Shown: positions 33,191 through 41,836 of the stretch, piece by piece | Position numbering within the stretch: position 1 is the stretch's first letter | How the letters are laid out: each line of letters opens with the position of its first letter | Source of the DNA: Actinomycetota bacterium | GTDB taxonomy: Bacteria > Actinomycetota > Acidimicrobiia > Acidimicrobiales > Acidimicrobilacustridaceae | Length of the DNA: 64,000 nucleotides | Direction of reading: 5' to 3' | Assembly (NCBI GenBank): GCA_016185305.1 | Contig: JACPNV010000007.1 | Location: 1 to 64,000 of the forward strand | The notes under the pieces: model-generated | What the model saw: the letters and a program-made list of their open reading frames with translations, nothing else | Told to the model about the DNA's origin: nothing | Databases searched by the model: none | Program-made: the position numbers and the translations under genes

Positions 33191-35869
33191 TCAGAGCCCG
33201 AGCGCTTCGCGCAGGCGGTCGGTGTTCATGGTTCCGGGGTCGGCCGGTGACTTGTCGAACGAGCGGAGAAGGCGAACGAGGTCGTCGCGGTGCGTGGGGT
33301 CGGCCGCGGCCTCGCGAGGGGTCAGGCCGTCGAGCGCCGGGATCGACTCGTCCAGCCAGTTCTGCTCGAACGAGCGGATCGTCTCGTCGAGGAACGCCGC
33401 GACCTCGGGGTCGTCGGGGTCGATCATGGTCTCGGTGTCGCCCCCAGGGGATAGCGGTGCTCGGCGCATCGCTTCTTCGAGATCGTCGATCGTCGTGCGT
33501 GACTCGTCGATGACCGTCGCATCCGGTGCGAGGGCGCGCACCACGTCGAGCACGCGGTCGAAGCGCACCTCGCTGTTCGTCTCGACGCGGAGCTCGTCGC
33601 CGTCGAGCGTGATGGTCGCCCGGATGCGCTCCATGCCGTGCGTGGTGACGTGTTCGTACCAGATGGTCGTGGCGGCGTCGCCGTCGTCCACCACGTCATA
33701 GACGTCGGTGAGCGCGTCAACCAGCGCGTCGACGTCGCCGACCCGCAGCACGGCTTCGCAACAGACCATCGGCTCGCCTTCGGTGTTGGTGAGCACGGGA
33801 GGCGCCGAGCTGTGGGAGAGGAACGCCACCAACTCCTCGACGGCGGGTTCGCCGTCGAGCAGGGCGAGGAGGTCGTCGCGCTCGTGCAGCCCGACCGTCT
33901 CGATGCTGCCCAGCAGACGCATGGCGTCCCCGGCCGGCAGGGCGCGGGTACAGAGGAGGTCGCCGGCCTCGAGCTCGGAGGCGTTGCGGGGGCCATCAAC
34001 CCGGATCCGATCACCGGTACGAAGGTCGCGGAGCTCGAGCTCGTCCCCGTACACGTGCTCGACCTCGAACAGCGACCGATCGATCAGCAGCCATTGCTCG
34101 GCCAGGAGCCGCTCGTCGTCGGGCAGCAACGAACCGCGCTCGCGCAGGAACGCGGCGAAGGCGCCGCCCTCGACCAGCACCGCGTCGACAACGAGGGGAT
34201 CGCGGAGCGCCGCGAACATCGAGTCGTCCAGATCCCAAGCGTGCCGGCGCGCCGCCGCCGCTGCGATCATGTTGTAGCGCCAGGGGCCGTCATCCGCGTA
34301 GATGGCGGCCTTGAGGTAGAGCCACCCGACTCGATCCTCCAGCGAGAGCTGCTCGCGGCCGAGATGGCACTGCTTGTACTTCCGGCCCGACCCGCACCAG
34401 CAACGGTCGTTCCGTCCGAGGTCTTTGCGCGGCTGGGGCTCGACGGCGTTGAGCAACACCACCAGCTCTGAGTTGGCCGGTGCGTCGGCCCGGCGGAGGA
34501 GGGCGAGACCCCGTGTCGCGTCGCCGCGATCGGAGGCGATGCGCGCCAGGTCATAGAGCGCCGGAACGAACTCGGGGTCGTGCCTGACCGACTCGTCGAG
34601 CGACTGCTCGAAGGCGGCCATGTCGGCCAGGCGCTCGAAGGCCTTGGCCCGCAACCAGTACAGCGCCGCTCGCGACGCCCTCGCGGACTCGGACGCCCTC
34701 GCGGAATCGATGGCCGAGTCCGCGAAGAGCCCGAGGCCCGCCGCGCCGTGCGACCCGAAGCCCATCACCTCGACCTTCAGCGCTTCGGCGACGTAGGGGT
34801 TCGCCAGGAGCTCGACCATCTCGTCTCGAACCGACGCCATGTCGGCCGCCAGGCCGTCGTCGCCGTCGCGGGTGCTCCCGCCGGGGTCACGGTCGCTTTC
34901 GTCGCCTTCGCCGGGTTCGCGCGACGCGGCGGTGCCATCGTCGTCGAGGAGGTCCTCGAGGCCACCGTCGGACTCGAGCATCTCGGTGAGGCGATCGCAC
35001 ATCTGCGCCATGGCGATGACGGCCAGGGCTTCGTCGTCGTCGATGCGGTAGCGCCGGCCGACCCGACCGATGTCGCCCTCGAGTCGCCAGAGGCCGAAGC
35101 TGAAGCCGGGCGGGCCGACCAGCGATTCCTCGCGCACGAGGCCGAGGTCGTCGATCACGTCGGCGAGTGGTGGCAGTGGGTCGCGGAACGCGTGCGGGAG
35201 ATCGGCGCACAGGCTGTGCACCAGGTCATCGACGCCCAGCGGATCGTCGCCAAGGGTTTCCAGCGCGAACACCGCCTCGAAGCCCTCGGCGAGTCCGCTC
35301 GGGAGCCCGGTGACCGCCGCCTCGTCGAGGCGTTCGAGCTCGAAGCCCTTGCTCGTCACCCGCAACCCGACGAGATCACCTTCGCCGACCCCGAGTCGTT
35401 CCAGATGCCCGTCGGGGAGGAGGAGGGCCTGCCCCGCAGGCACGGTGTCATACGGGATCCCTCGCTCGGCCAGCACGTCGTCATCGTCGGGGTCGACGTT
35501 GCGGATCGGCGTCCCGTCGGTGAGCCGCTCGAAGTTCGGATCGTCGCCGAACATCCACACCGGGTCGAGGTCGGGTTCCAAGCCGAGGAAGTCGTGTTCC
35601 AGCTCGGTCGCCGTCACGCGGTGCGTGAAGATGCGCCCGTCGAGCAGCGCCGGAAGGTACGCCACACGCTCGTCGGGCAACTCGGCCACCAAGTGGGCGG
35701 CGGTCGACCGGATCACCCGGTTGAGGATGTACTCCGGCTCGGCACCGAGGTCGATGTCGGCGATGGTGGCTTCGAGGAGGTCGTCGAAGTCGAGCGGGCC
35801 CCGTGCCCCGAGGATCGACTCCAGCGCGGCGGCGATCTCGGGGATGGTGGCGGGCCGGTTCGGTGGCAT
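33191..35869 (-). CDS. SEC-C motif protein of unknown function
   Basis: This acidic, soluble protein of 892 residues has a SEC-C zinc-binding motif (RNDRCWCGSGRKYKQCH) near residue 490. It is preceded by a TPR-like helical stretch (YWLRAKAFERLADMAAFEQSLDESVRHDPEFVPALYDLARIASDRGD). SEC-C is best known from SecA tails but occurs in many stand-alone proteins. The N- and C-terminal thirds match nothing I recognise. The start is supported by a leaderless-type box six bases upstream. It is convergent with the DUF5719 gene and probably monocistronic. Confidence 0.75.
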   Translation of the reverse strand: MPPNRPATIPEIAAALESILGARGPLDFDDLLEATIADIDLGAEPEYILNRVIRSTAAHLVAELPDERVAYLPALLDGRIFTHRVTATELEHDFLGLEPDLDPVWMFGDDPNFERLTDGTPIRNVDPDDDDVLAERGIPYDTVPAGQALLLPDGHLERLGVGEGDLVGLRVTSKGFELERLDEAAVTGLPSGLAEGFEAVFALETLGDDPLGVDDLVHSLCADLPHAFRDPLPPLADVIDDLGLVREESLVGPPGFSFGLWRLEGDIGRVGRRYRIDDDEALAVIAMAQMCDRLTEMLESDGGLEDLLDDDGTAASREPGEGDESDRDPGGSTRDGDDGLAADMASVRDEMVELLANPYVAEALKVEVMGFGSHGAAGLGLFADSAIDSARASESARASRAALYWLRAKAFERLADMAAFEQSLDESVRHDPEFVPALYDLARIASDRGDATRGLALLRRADAPANSELVVLLNAVEPQPRKDLGRNDRCWCGSGRKYKQCHLGREQLSLEDRVGWLYLKAAIYADDGPWRYNMIAAAAARRHAWDLDDSMFAALRDPLVVDAVLVEGGAFAAFLRERGSLLPDDERLLAEQWLLIDRSLFEVEHVYGDELELRDLRTGDRIRVDGPRNASELEAGDLLCTRALPAGDAMRLLGSIETVGLHERDDLLALLDGEPAVEELVAFLSHSSAPPVLTNTEGEPMVCCEAVLRVGDVDALVDALTDVYDVVDDGDAATTIWYEHVTTHGMERIRATITLDGDELRVETNSEVRFDRVLDVVRALAPDATVIDESRTTIDDLEEAMRRAPLSPGGDTETMIDPDDPEVAAFLDETIRSFEQNWLDESIPALDGLTPREAAADPTHRDDLVRLLRSFDKSPADPGTMNTDRLREALGL

Positions 35870-35881
35870 GATCGCACCGTA
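35870..35881 (-). promoter_or_regulatory. Leaderless-type -10 element for the SEC-C gene
   Basis: On the minus strand TACGGT (35876-35881) is followed by six bases and the ATG at 35869, with no ribosome site between. Confidence 0.5.
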
Positions 35882-35908
35882 CTTCGTCGTGTCGGACGTC
35901 CTGAACGG

Positions 35909-37303
35909 TCAAGCCGGTGACGGCGATTGCGACGAGCAGTTGTTGGGCGCGGGCGCGCCGGCGAACCGGTCTTGGGTCCAGATCACGACGGCCGGTGCGG
36001 AGACGACGCCGGCATAGGTGTGGTCGGTGCCTTCGAGCATCTGGTACTCGATCTGCTCGCCGTTGGCGCATTGCTGCTGGACGAACGTATCGGTGATCGA
36101 CGGGATCACGACTTCATCGGCAGTGCCCTGGGTGATGAGGATCGGCGCGTTGATCTTCGACGCGCCGGGCGTGTTCGCGGCCAGCTCCTGTTGCCATGGC
36201 GGCGTTGTGGCCGGGTTGTTCTCCATGAAGCGCAGCTTCAACAGCTCGGCCTCGGGCAGGCTCGCGAGCTGCCCTCCGGTGTTGTTGATGCAGTGCGTGG
36301 CGATGTTCTGCGCCTCTTTGATCTGGGGTTCCGCCGCGAGCTCGTTCATGCTCGTGTCCGGGTAGACGAGCGACCATGACACCAGTGCGTACGCGCCGAG
36401 GATGTCGCCGACCGTCGTCGAGAGGTCGTGCTCGAGCAGCGCGCCGAGGTCGGTGGCGGGGGCGGCGGCAGCAACGCCTTTCAGGGTGAGCTCCGGCGCG
36501 TAGGTCGGTGCGAGCTGGCCGGTGAACAACGCGGCCTGCCCGCCCTGGGAGTGCCCCCACACGACGAAGCTCCTGCTCGCGTCGGCGCTGGGGAACAAGA
36601 CGGCCGCGCGGACGCTGTCGAGCACCGCCTTGGCCTCGCTCGTCCCGACGAGATAGGGGTGCGGACCCTTGGTGCCGAGCCCCTGGTAGTAGGCCATGAC
36701 GACGACATAGCCGTTGTCGATGAACGAGGGGAGGCCCGGGATCGTGCTCGCCCCCCCGTCGCCGGCGAGCGACGGAGCGCACGGGCTCGCTATCCCGGTC
36801 GTGGGATGGGCCCAGGCGACGACCGGGCGCCCTCCCGCGGGGGCCGACCCGCCTGTCGGCACGAAGATCGAGCCGCTCAGCGCGACCGGCTGGTTCGTGT
36901 CCCACGTCTCTGAGAGGTACAGGATGCGGTAGCCGATCGCTCCCGCGGGGACGCCGGAGGTGATCGGCTCGGTGCGCAGGATCGTGCCCGGCGGGCCCGC
37001 GGGCAGAGGCGTCGGCGCCTGGTAGAAGGAGCCGGCCGGCGCGATGGGCAACGGCTGCGGCGTGGACTGCACGATGACGAGCCCGGCGAGACCTGCGACT
37101 GCGGCCAGCGCCAACAACAGCGACAGCCCGACCCACAGCGGGTAGGCGCGCCCATGTTGTCCCGGCGGCCGGGTGCCATCGTGGCGTTTGGGCCTGGGTG
37201 CGTGCTCGGTAGCGTGCTCGGGCTCCGCGGCGTCGTTCGGGCGGAGCGGTTCGCCGGTCGCGTCCTCGCGGTGCGCTTCGTTGTCGGTCACGCCTTCGTC
37301 CAT
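35909..37303 (-). CDS. Secretory lipase-family alpha/beta hydrolase
   Basis: The 464-residue protein has an acidic cytoplasmic N-terminus, one membrane anchor (LWVGLSLLLALAAVAGLAGLVIV) and an outer alpha/beta hydrolase. VVWGHSQGGQAALF holds the nucleophile Ser, ILITQGTADEVV the acid and LEGTDHTYAG the His. VAWAHPTTG and MAYYQGLG agree with the secretory lipase (LIP) family, which acts on esters and triglycerides. A leaderless-type box lies six bases before the ATG. It is divergent from the DUF2786 gene. Confidence 0.87.
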   Translation of the reverse strand: MDEGVTDNEAHREDATGEPLRPNDAAEPEHATEHAPRPKRHDGTRPPGQHGRAYPLWVGLSLLLALAAVAGLAGLVIVQSTPQPLPIAPAGSFYQAPTPLPAGPPGTILRTEPITSGVPAGAIGYRILYLSETWDTNQPVALSGSIFVPTGGSAPAGGRPVVAWAHPTTGIASPCAPSLAGDGGASTIPGLPSFIDNGYVVVMAYYQGLGTKGPHPYLVGTSEAKAVLDSVRAAVLFPSADASRSFVVWGHSQGGQAALFTGQLAPTYAPELTLKGVAAAAPATDLGALLEHDLSTTVGDILGAYALVSWSLVYPDTSMNELAAEPQIKEAQNIATHCINNTGGQLASLPEAELLKLRFMENNPATTPPWQQELAANTPGASKINAPILITQGTADEVVIPSITDTFVQQQCANGEQIEYQMLEGTDHTYAGVVSAPAVVIWTQDRFAGAPAPNNCSSQSPSPA

Positions 37304-37315
37304 CGCCGCACGCTA
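37304..37315 (-). promoter_or_regulatory. Leaderless-type -10 element for the lipase gene
   Basis: On the minus strand TAGCGT (37310-37315) precedes the ATG at 37303 by exactly six bases and no ribosome site is present. Confidence 0.5.
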
Positions 37316-37388
37316 CGCGACCGGCGGAAGCTGTCATACACCTTCTGCATACTCCGGGGACCTAAGGTCAGCCGCACTGGAGGTGCTC

Positions 37389-38747
37389 ATGGGGAAGAAC
37401 AACCGTCAACGCCGAGCCGACAAGCGCCGTCGCCAACATCGGGGCCGAGTGAACCGCTCGTCGATGCCTTCGGGTGGCGATCACGACACGGGCACGACCG
37501 ACTGGCCGGGGCTGATCTGGCAGCTCACCCACCCGCTGTCAGCCGGCGATCCCCGCCTCGGCGAGCGCCTCCACGACGCCCACGAGCACATGCGCGCGAA
37601 CGACCGCGACCTGACCGATCGCCTGCTCGAAGACCGCGCCGAGCAGCTCCTGCGCCAAATGTGGGAGCACGGCTGGCAGCCGCACGATGCCATCGAGATC
37701 ACGGCGCGGAAGCTCAGCCGGGTCCACCTCGACCTGGCAACGTCCGCGGTCGCGTTTTTCGGGGCGCGTGCCGGCAACGGCGCCGATCCACCGCCCGATT
37801 GGCGCGAGCAGATAGACGATCTCGTCGCCGACGACCCACAGCAGCTCGAGCACTTCTCGCTGGCGCGCTTGGCCCTCCGGGCGGGCGCGTCCCGTCCGGC
37901 CATGTGGTGTGCGGCCATCGAGTGGCTGCATCTGCTGCAGTCCGTTCACGCCATCTCCGAGGTCGGCTCCGCCCCGAGCACCTGGCTGAAGGGAGCTACG
38001 TTCGAGAACGTGCCGGCCGATCATCTCGATCCGAAGATCCTGACCAAGGTGCGGGCGCTGCTCGCCAAGGCAGAGTCGACCAACTTCCCCGACGAGGCCG
38101 AGTCGTTGACGGCGAAGGCGCAAGAGCTGATGGCACGCCACGCCATCGACCAGGCGGTGATAGACGAGCAAGGTCGGCGCGATAGCTCGGCGAGGGCTCC
38201 GCGACCGAAGCGGTTCCGTGTCTGGATCGACGATCCCTACGCGATGCCGAAAGCGATGCTCATGCACGCGATCGCGGAAGCCAACCGCAGCCGCTCCATC
38301 TTCGACGACTCGTACGGCTACGTCACCCTCGTCGGCTACTCGGTCGATCTGGAGGTCGTGAGCCTGCTGTACACGTCCTTGCTCGTCCAGGCGACCACCG
38401 CGGTCGTCGCCGCCGGTTCGCGCAAGGACCAGTTCGGTCGCTCGTCGACCCGTTCGTTCCGGCAGTCGTTCTGGCTCTCCTACGGCGCCCGCATCGGTGA
38501 GCGCCTGAACGAGGCCGCCCGCACCTCGGTCGACGAGGCGACCGAGGCGCACGGCGAGAGCCTGCTGCCGGTGCTGGCATCCCGGCAGGAGAAGGTCGAG
38601 GACGAGTTCCGCGCCGCGTTCCCGATGTCTCGGACGATGTCCAAGAGCATCACCAACGCCGAGGGCTATCACGCCGGCCGGCTTGCCGCCGATCAGGCCG
38701 ACCTCGCCACCCGCCGCACGGTCGGCGACGAGTCGAGGTCTGCGTAG
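37389..38747 (+). CDS. DUF2786 domain protein
   Basis: The 452-residue cytoplasmic protein starts at ATG 37389, set by GGAGG six bases upstream; TAAGGT about 25 bp upstream is a likely -10 box. The N-terminus is very basic (NRQRRADKRRRQHRG). A helical region follows, then the DUF2786 motif near residue 214 (ILTKVRALLAKAESTNFPDEAESLTAKAQELM). The C-terminal 200 residues include YVTLVGYSVDLEVVSLLYTSLL. The family is common in actinomycetes and some phages; its function is unknown. Confidence 0.82.
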   Translation: MGKNNRQRRADKRRRQHRGRVNRSSMPSGGDHDTGTTDWPGLIWQLTHPLSAGDPRLGERLHDAHEHMRANDRDLTDRLLEDRAEQLLRQMWEHGWQPHDAIEITARKLSRVHLDLATSAVAFFGARAGNGADPPPDWREQIDDLVADDPQQLEHFSLARLALRAGASRPAMWCAAIEWLHLLQSVHAISEVGSAPSTWLKGATFENVPADHLDPKILTKVRALLAKAESTNFPDEAESLTAKAQELMARHAIDQAVIDEQGRRDSSARAPRPKRFRVWIDDPYAMPKAMLMHAIAEANRSRSIFDDSYGYVTLVGYSVDLEVVSLLYTSLLVQATTAVVAAGSRKDQFGRSSTRSFRQSFWLSYGARIGERLNEAARTSVDEATEAHGESLLPVLASRQEKVEDEFRAAFPMSRTMSKSITNAEGYHAGRLAADQADLATRRTVGDESRSA

Positions 38748-38970
38748 TCGACGCAAGCAGCCCGCGCGGAACCTCCCGATGGCCTGCACAGAACCTGCAC
38801 AGGATGACCTGCGCTTTTACCTCAACTTTCGGCAGTTTCTGGGAGCCTGGCACCCAACTCCTCCCCCCATAATCCCAGCAAGGCACGACCGCAGCCCGGT
38901 GCCGACCACGACGCTGAGGTCTTCTCCACGAGGCCCACAACGACGTGCAACAGCTCCGGGGTGCGGTCTG
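38748..38970. other. Intergenic stretch before the mobile element
   Basis: I see no gene here. The sequence is less GC-rich than its surroundings and holds a short direct repeat CCTGCACAG (38783-38791 and 38794-38802). No hairpin followed by a T-run is clear. Confidence 0.5.
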
Positions 38971-38978
38971 CCTTTTTT
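38971..38978. repeat. Left 8-bp target site duplication
   Basis: CCTTTTTT lies immediately outside the left terminal repeat and is repeated exactly outside the right one at 39373-39380. Confidence 0.8.
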
Positions 38979-39372
38979 GGCTCTCTTGCTGTTTCCGTGG
39001 GTCACAAGCGCGGGGTCGATCAGGAAACGGGTCAGGCGAGACCGCTGGCTCGACTGAACGGCCGCGGCGGGGCGCCGTGTCTCTGCCGAACCGCACGTTC
39101 CACGTTCCGCTCACGCGCTCGACCGACGCCGCAAGAGCGCGGCGGGGGGCGGTCGAGGGCGGGGCGGTCACCAGGTTGGGCATGGTTCCGCTCGGCGGGC
39201 GGGAAGATGCGCACGCTGGATCGGCGATGCCCGTGAAGTGCTACGAACGATCGGCGGCCACGCCGTCGCCGCGGGTTTCTCCTGGCGGGCAGAGGGTGCC
39301 GAGGGGTGGGCCAGCGCCCATCGATGCGATGGCAGCAGACCGCCGAGGACCCACGGAAACGACAACAGAGCC
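38979..39372. mobile_element. 394-bp non-autonomous element (MITE) with ISL3-like ends
   Basis: The ends are inverted repeats of 25 bp matching at 22 positions: 38979-39003 begins GGCTCT and ends CCGTGGGTC, and 39348-39372 is its inverse, starting GACCCACGGAAAC and ending AGAGCC. An exact 8-bp direct repeat CCTTTTTT flanks both ends. ISL3-family elements have ends starting GGCTCTT-like and make 8-bp, AT-rich duplications, so I relate it to that family. The inside is very GC-rich and encodes no recognisable transposase, so it must be moved in trans. The intact duplication and close ends suggest a fairly recent insertion between the DUF2786 and cupin genes. Confidence 0.75.
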
Positions 39373-39380
39373 CCTTTTTT
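39373..39380. repeat. Right 8-bp target site duplication
   Basis: CCTTTTTT directly follows the right terminal repeat and is identical to 38971-38978. Confidence 0.8.
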
Positions 39381-39476
39381 GGGGATTCCTCGCGGGTGTC
39401 GCGTTCCCCCCTCGGCGGTACCCGGGCTCTCTGGTTCGCCTCGCTAGTCTTCGTGGCACGCAGGAGGAGGAATCGC

Positions 39477-40019
39477 ATGGATGTGCGCCGCGTCGTCACT
39501 GGCCATGATCGCGAGGGCAAGGCGGTGTTCTCGAGCGATGCGATGGTGGCGCCCACCACGCTCTCGCTGCTCCCCGGCAGCGAGTTCCACCGGCTCTGGG
39601 GCGCGGACGCGACGGTGCAGTTCCCCGATGACGGTTCGATGCCGCCGCACCCGGGCTACTTCCCGCCCGTCGGTGGGTTCCGGTTCGGGCTGTTCACCAT
39701 CCCGCCCGACGGCGGCGCCGGCGTTCCGGCCGACCTCGACATCGGGGCGGCGCTGGCCGAGCTCGAAGAGAAGCTCCCGGGCATGACCGATTACCTCGAG
39801 CCGGACAACCCCGGCATGCACACGACGGCGACCGTCGACTTCGAGATCGTCGTGTCAGGTCAAGCGACCCTCGAGCTCGACGACGGCGCCAAGGTCACCT
39901 TGAACCCCGGCGACACGGTCGTGCAGAACGGCACCAGGCACCGCTGGTCGAACAGCGGCGACGTGCCCGCGGTGCTGGCGGTGTGCCTGGTGGGCGCAAA
40001 GCACGACAAGGTCAGCTGA
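39477..40019 (+). CDS. Cupin domain protein
   Basis: ATG 39477 follows a strong AGGAGGAGG ribosome site; TAGTCT about 30 bp upstream is a likely -10 box. The 180-residue product has a single cupin barrel in its second half: HTTATVDFEIVVSGQATLELDDGA is motif 1 (with His, then Glu in DFEIV) and NPGDTVVQNGTRHRWSN is motif 2. The N-terminal half (SEFHRLWGADATVQFPDDG) matches small cupins that accompany catabolic genes. The acyl-CoA dehydrogenase next to it is convergent. Substrate unknown. Confidence 0.85.
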   Translation: MDVRRVVTGHDREGKAVFSSDAMVAPTTLSLLPGSEFHRLWGADATVQFPDDGSMPPHPGYFPPVGGFRFGLFTIPPDGGAGVPADLDIGAALAELEEKLPGMTDYLEPDNPGMHTTATVDFEIVVSGQATLELDDGAKVTLNPGDTVVQNGTRHRWSNSGDVPAVLAVCLVGAKHDKVS

Positions 40020-40051
40020 CTGCGGCCACAGCGCCGTGAAGTTGGAGATGT

Positions 40052-41335
40052 TCAGTTCTTGAGCATCTCGCGGAAGGGTGTCTTGGCGTCGATGCCGGGG
40101 TCTTTCGGGAGGCCGAGGACGCGCTCGCCGATGATGTTCTTCATGACCTCGTCGGTGCCGCCGGCCACGCGCATGCCGGGGATGCCGCACAGCAGTTGGT
40201 TCCACGAGTAGGTGCCCCACTCGCCGGCGTCCGCGGCGATGCGGGGCCCGAGCACCGATGACACGAACTCGACGGTGCGGGTCAGGTTGCGGGTGAGCGA
40301 GAGCTTGGCGATCGACATCTCCGGGCCAGGAAGCTGGCCCGCCTTGATCTTGTCCATGGCGCGCTGGTTCGTGTACTTCGCCACCTGGAAGTTGATGTAG
40401 ACGCTCATCAGCTCTTGGCGGACCAGGGGGTCGTCGTTCGCGCCGAAGTGCGCGACGAGCTGCTCGAGGCGGGTGATGCTCGACAGGCCCATGCCGCCAC
40501 CGGCCGCGCCCGCACCGATCGACGCCCGCTCGTTCATCAACGTCGTGAGAGCGACCGACCAACCTTGGTTCACGTCGCCGAGGCGATGGCTGTCGGGCAC
40601 GCGAACGTCCTCGAAGAACACCTCGTTGAAGTTGGCGCCCCCGGTCATCTGGCGCAGCGGGCGCACCTCGACGCCCGGCGCGTTCATGTCGATGATGAAG
40701 CCGGTGAGACCTTTGTGCTTGGGCAGGTCGGCGTCGGTGCGGCAGATGATCTCGCCGATGTCGGAGTAGTGCGCGCCCGAGGTCCACACCTTCTGGCCGT
40801 TGACGATCCACTCGTCGCCGTCGCGTTCGGCTCGGGTTTGCAGGCCGGCGAGGTCAGAGCCCGCGCCGGGTTCGCTGAACATCTGGCAGCCGACGATGTC
40901 GCCCCGGTACATCTTCGGCAGCAACTCGTCCTTCACGTCTTGGGTGGCGTGGTCTTTGATCGTGGGAGCGACCATGCCGAGGCCGATGCCGAAGAACCCT
41001 TGGTTGGGGATCTTGTAGCGCGATTCGAGGGACGCGTACGCACGGTCGTGGGCTTGGCTGAGCTCGCGGCCGCCGTACGTCTTCGGGCCGGTGATCCAGC
41101 CGAGGCCGGCGTCGAAGCGTTTGGCCCGCCACTCCTGGGCGCGCTTCAGCTCGAGCAGCTCGCGCTCGCGATCGATCTCCTCGAACAGCGAGACGTCGTC
41201 GGAGCCCTCACCCCACACGAACGCCTTGTTGTCGGCCTCTTTTGCCTCGGCGTTGGCGTCGAGGAAGGCCTTCACCTCGGCCTTGAAGTCGTCGACGGAG
41301 ATGTCGCTCACGCTGTCGCTCGCCCTGTCGTTCAT
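40052..41335 (-). CDS. Acyl-CoA dehydrogenase (FadE-type)
   Basis: The 427-residue flavoenzyme oxidises an acyl-CoA to the enoyl-CoA. GCQMFSEPGAGSDLAGLQTRAERDGDEWIVNGQKVWTSGA is the FAD/substrate block, and the C-terminal block is MRVAGGTDEVMKNIIGERVLGLP. That block has Gly-Gly-Thr where short/medium-chain enzymes have Tyr-Glu-Gly-Thr, so the catalytic Glu must lie elsewhere, as in actinobacterial FadE subunits acting on bulky or sterol-like acyl groups. AAGGGGGGAG precedes the ATG. A perfect 16-bp palindrome sits 20 bp upstream of the start, so regulation by a TetR-type repressor responding to an acyl-CoA is likely. Confidence 0.93.
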   Translation of the reverse strand: MNDRASDSVSDISVDDFKAEVKAFLDANAEAKEADNKAFVWGEGSDDVSLFEEIDRERELLELKRAQEWRAKRFDAGLGWITGPKTYGGRELSQAHDRAYASLESRYKIPNQGFFGIGLGMVAPTIKDHATQDVKDELLPKMYRGDIVGCQMFSEPGAGSDLAGLQTRAERDGDEWIVNGQKVWTSGAHYSDIGEIICRTDADLPKHKGLTGFIIDMNAPGVEVRPLRQMTGGANFNEVFFEDVRVPDSHRLGDVNQGWSVALTTLMNERASIGAGAAGGGMGLSSITRLEQLVAHFGANDDPLVRQELMSVYINFQVAKYTNQRAMDKIKAGQLPGPEMSIAKLSLTRNLTRTVEFVSSVLGPRIAADAGEWGTYSWNQLLCGIPGMRVAGGTDEVMKNIIGERVLGLPKDPGIDAKTPFREMLKN

Positions 41336-41354
41336 GCGGGCTCCCCCCTTGAAC

Positions 41355-41370
41355 TTGACCGTACGGTCAA
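41355..41370. promoter_or_regulatory. Palindromic operator upstream of the acyl-CoA dehydrogenase
   Basis: TTGACCGTACGGTCAA is a perfect 16-bp palindrome, 20 bp before the ATG of the minus-strand gene. On that strand TAAGTT overlaps its edge and could be the -10 box, so a bound protein would block transcription. The form is typical of TetR-family sites; the regulator is not encoded in the window. Confidence 0.7.
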
Positions 41371-41823
41371 CTTACGGGAGCCGGGCTCGGAAGGCCAATT
41401 CCGCCGGGAGCGGCAGCGTTGGTCGCGGCGACGCGGCGGGAATCGCTACGGGCGGAACGGGGCTCCGGCATCGAGCGGCACCCAGTTGTTGACATGGCTG
41501 TCAGTTCGTGGCACAAGGGAAGAGCCAGCGACCGTGACACGCATCCATGACAACGTCGCGGTCGGTGCAGCATCGAGGGGGCCGCTGTCGGAGTTCGCAT
41601 CCACCGGTTGGTGGAGTTGCGCGCCCTGAACGACCTCCCCGCAACTTCACATCCTGACCGTCGAGCGATCTCCCACGCGCCTCGGCATCCCCCACGACGG
41701 GCCCGTGTGCTCGGGCTCGCTCCCTGTGCCCAGGCGCTTCTGGCCGTGCCGGTGAGCTCAGCACCCCTGATCTCACCGGCACGGGTCAGTGCTGCGGAGT
41801 TCGGCCCGGCCGCGGCCAACCGC
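41371..41823. other. Intergenic region without a convincing gene
   Basis: About 450 bp lie between the operator and the next gene. A small inverted repeat TGACA-TGGC-TGTCA at 41490-41503 could bind a regulator. Open frames on both strands here have no recognisable motifs, unusual composition and no ribosome sites. Confidence 0.4.
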
Positions 41824-41836
41824 TACGGTCGACGAC
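41824..41836 (+). promoter_or_regulatory. Leaderless-type -10 element
   Basis: TACGGT (41824-41829) is followed by seven bases and GTG 41837, which supports that GTG as the start. Confidence 0.5.

Noticed and set aside
38783-38802. Direct repeat CCTGCACAG as an attachment site or element end
   Set aside because: The copies are 2 bp apart and nothing is bounded by them.
38945-39508. Possible 187-codon gene in the gap before the cupin
   Set aside because: The region is covered by a transposable element with clear ends; the predicted protein is basic and without motifs, and the cupin start has its own strong ribosome site.
41367-41819. Possible 150-codon minus-strand gene between the dehydrogenase and the four-helix protein
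   Set aside because: There is no ribosome site, no motif, and its composition is like other non-coding frames.
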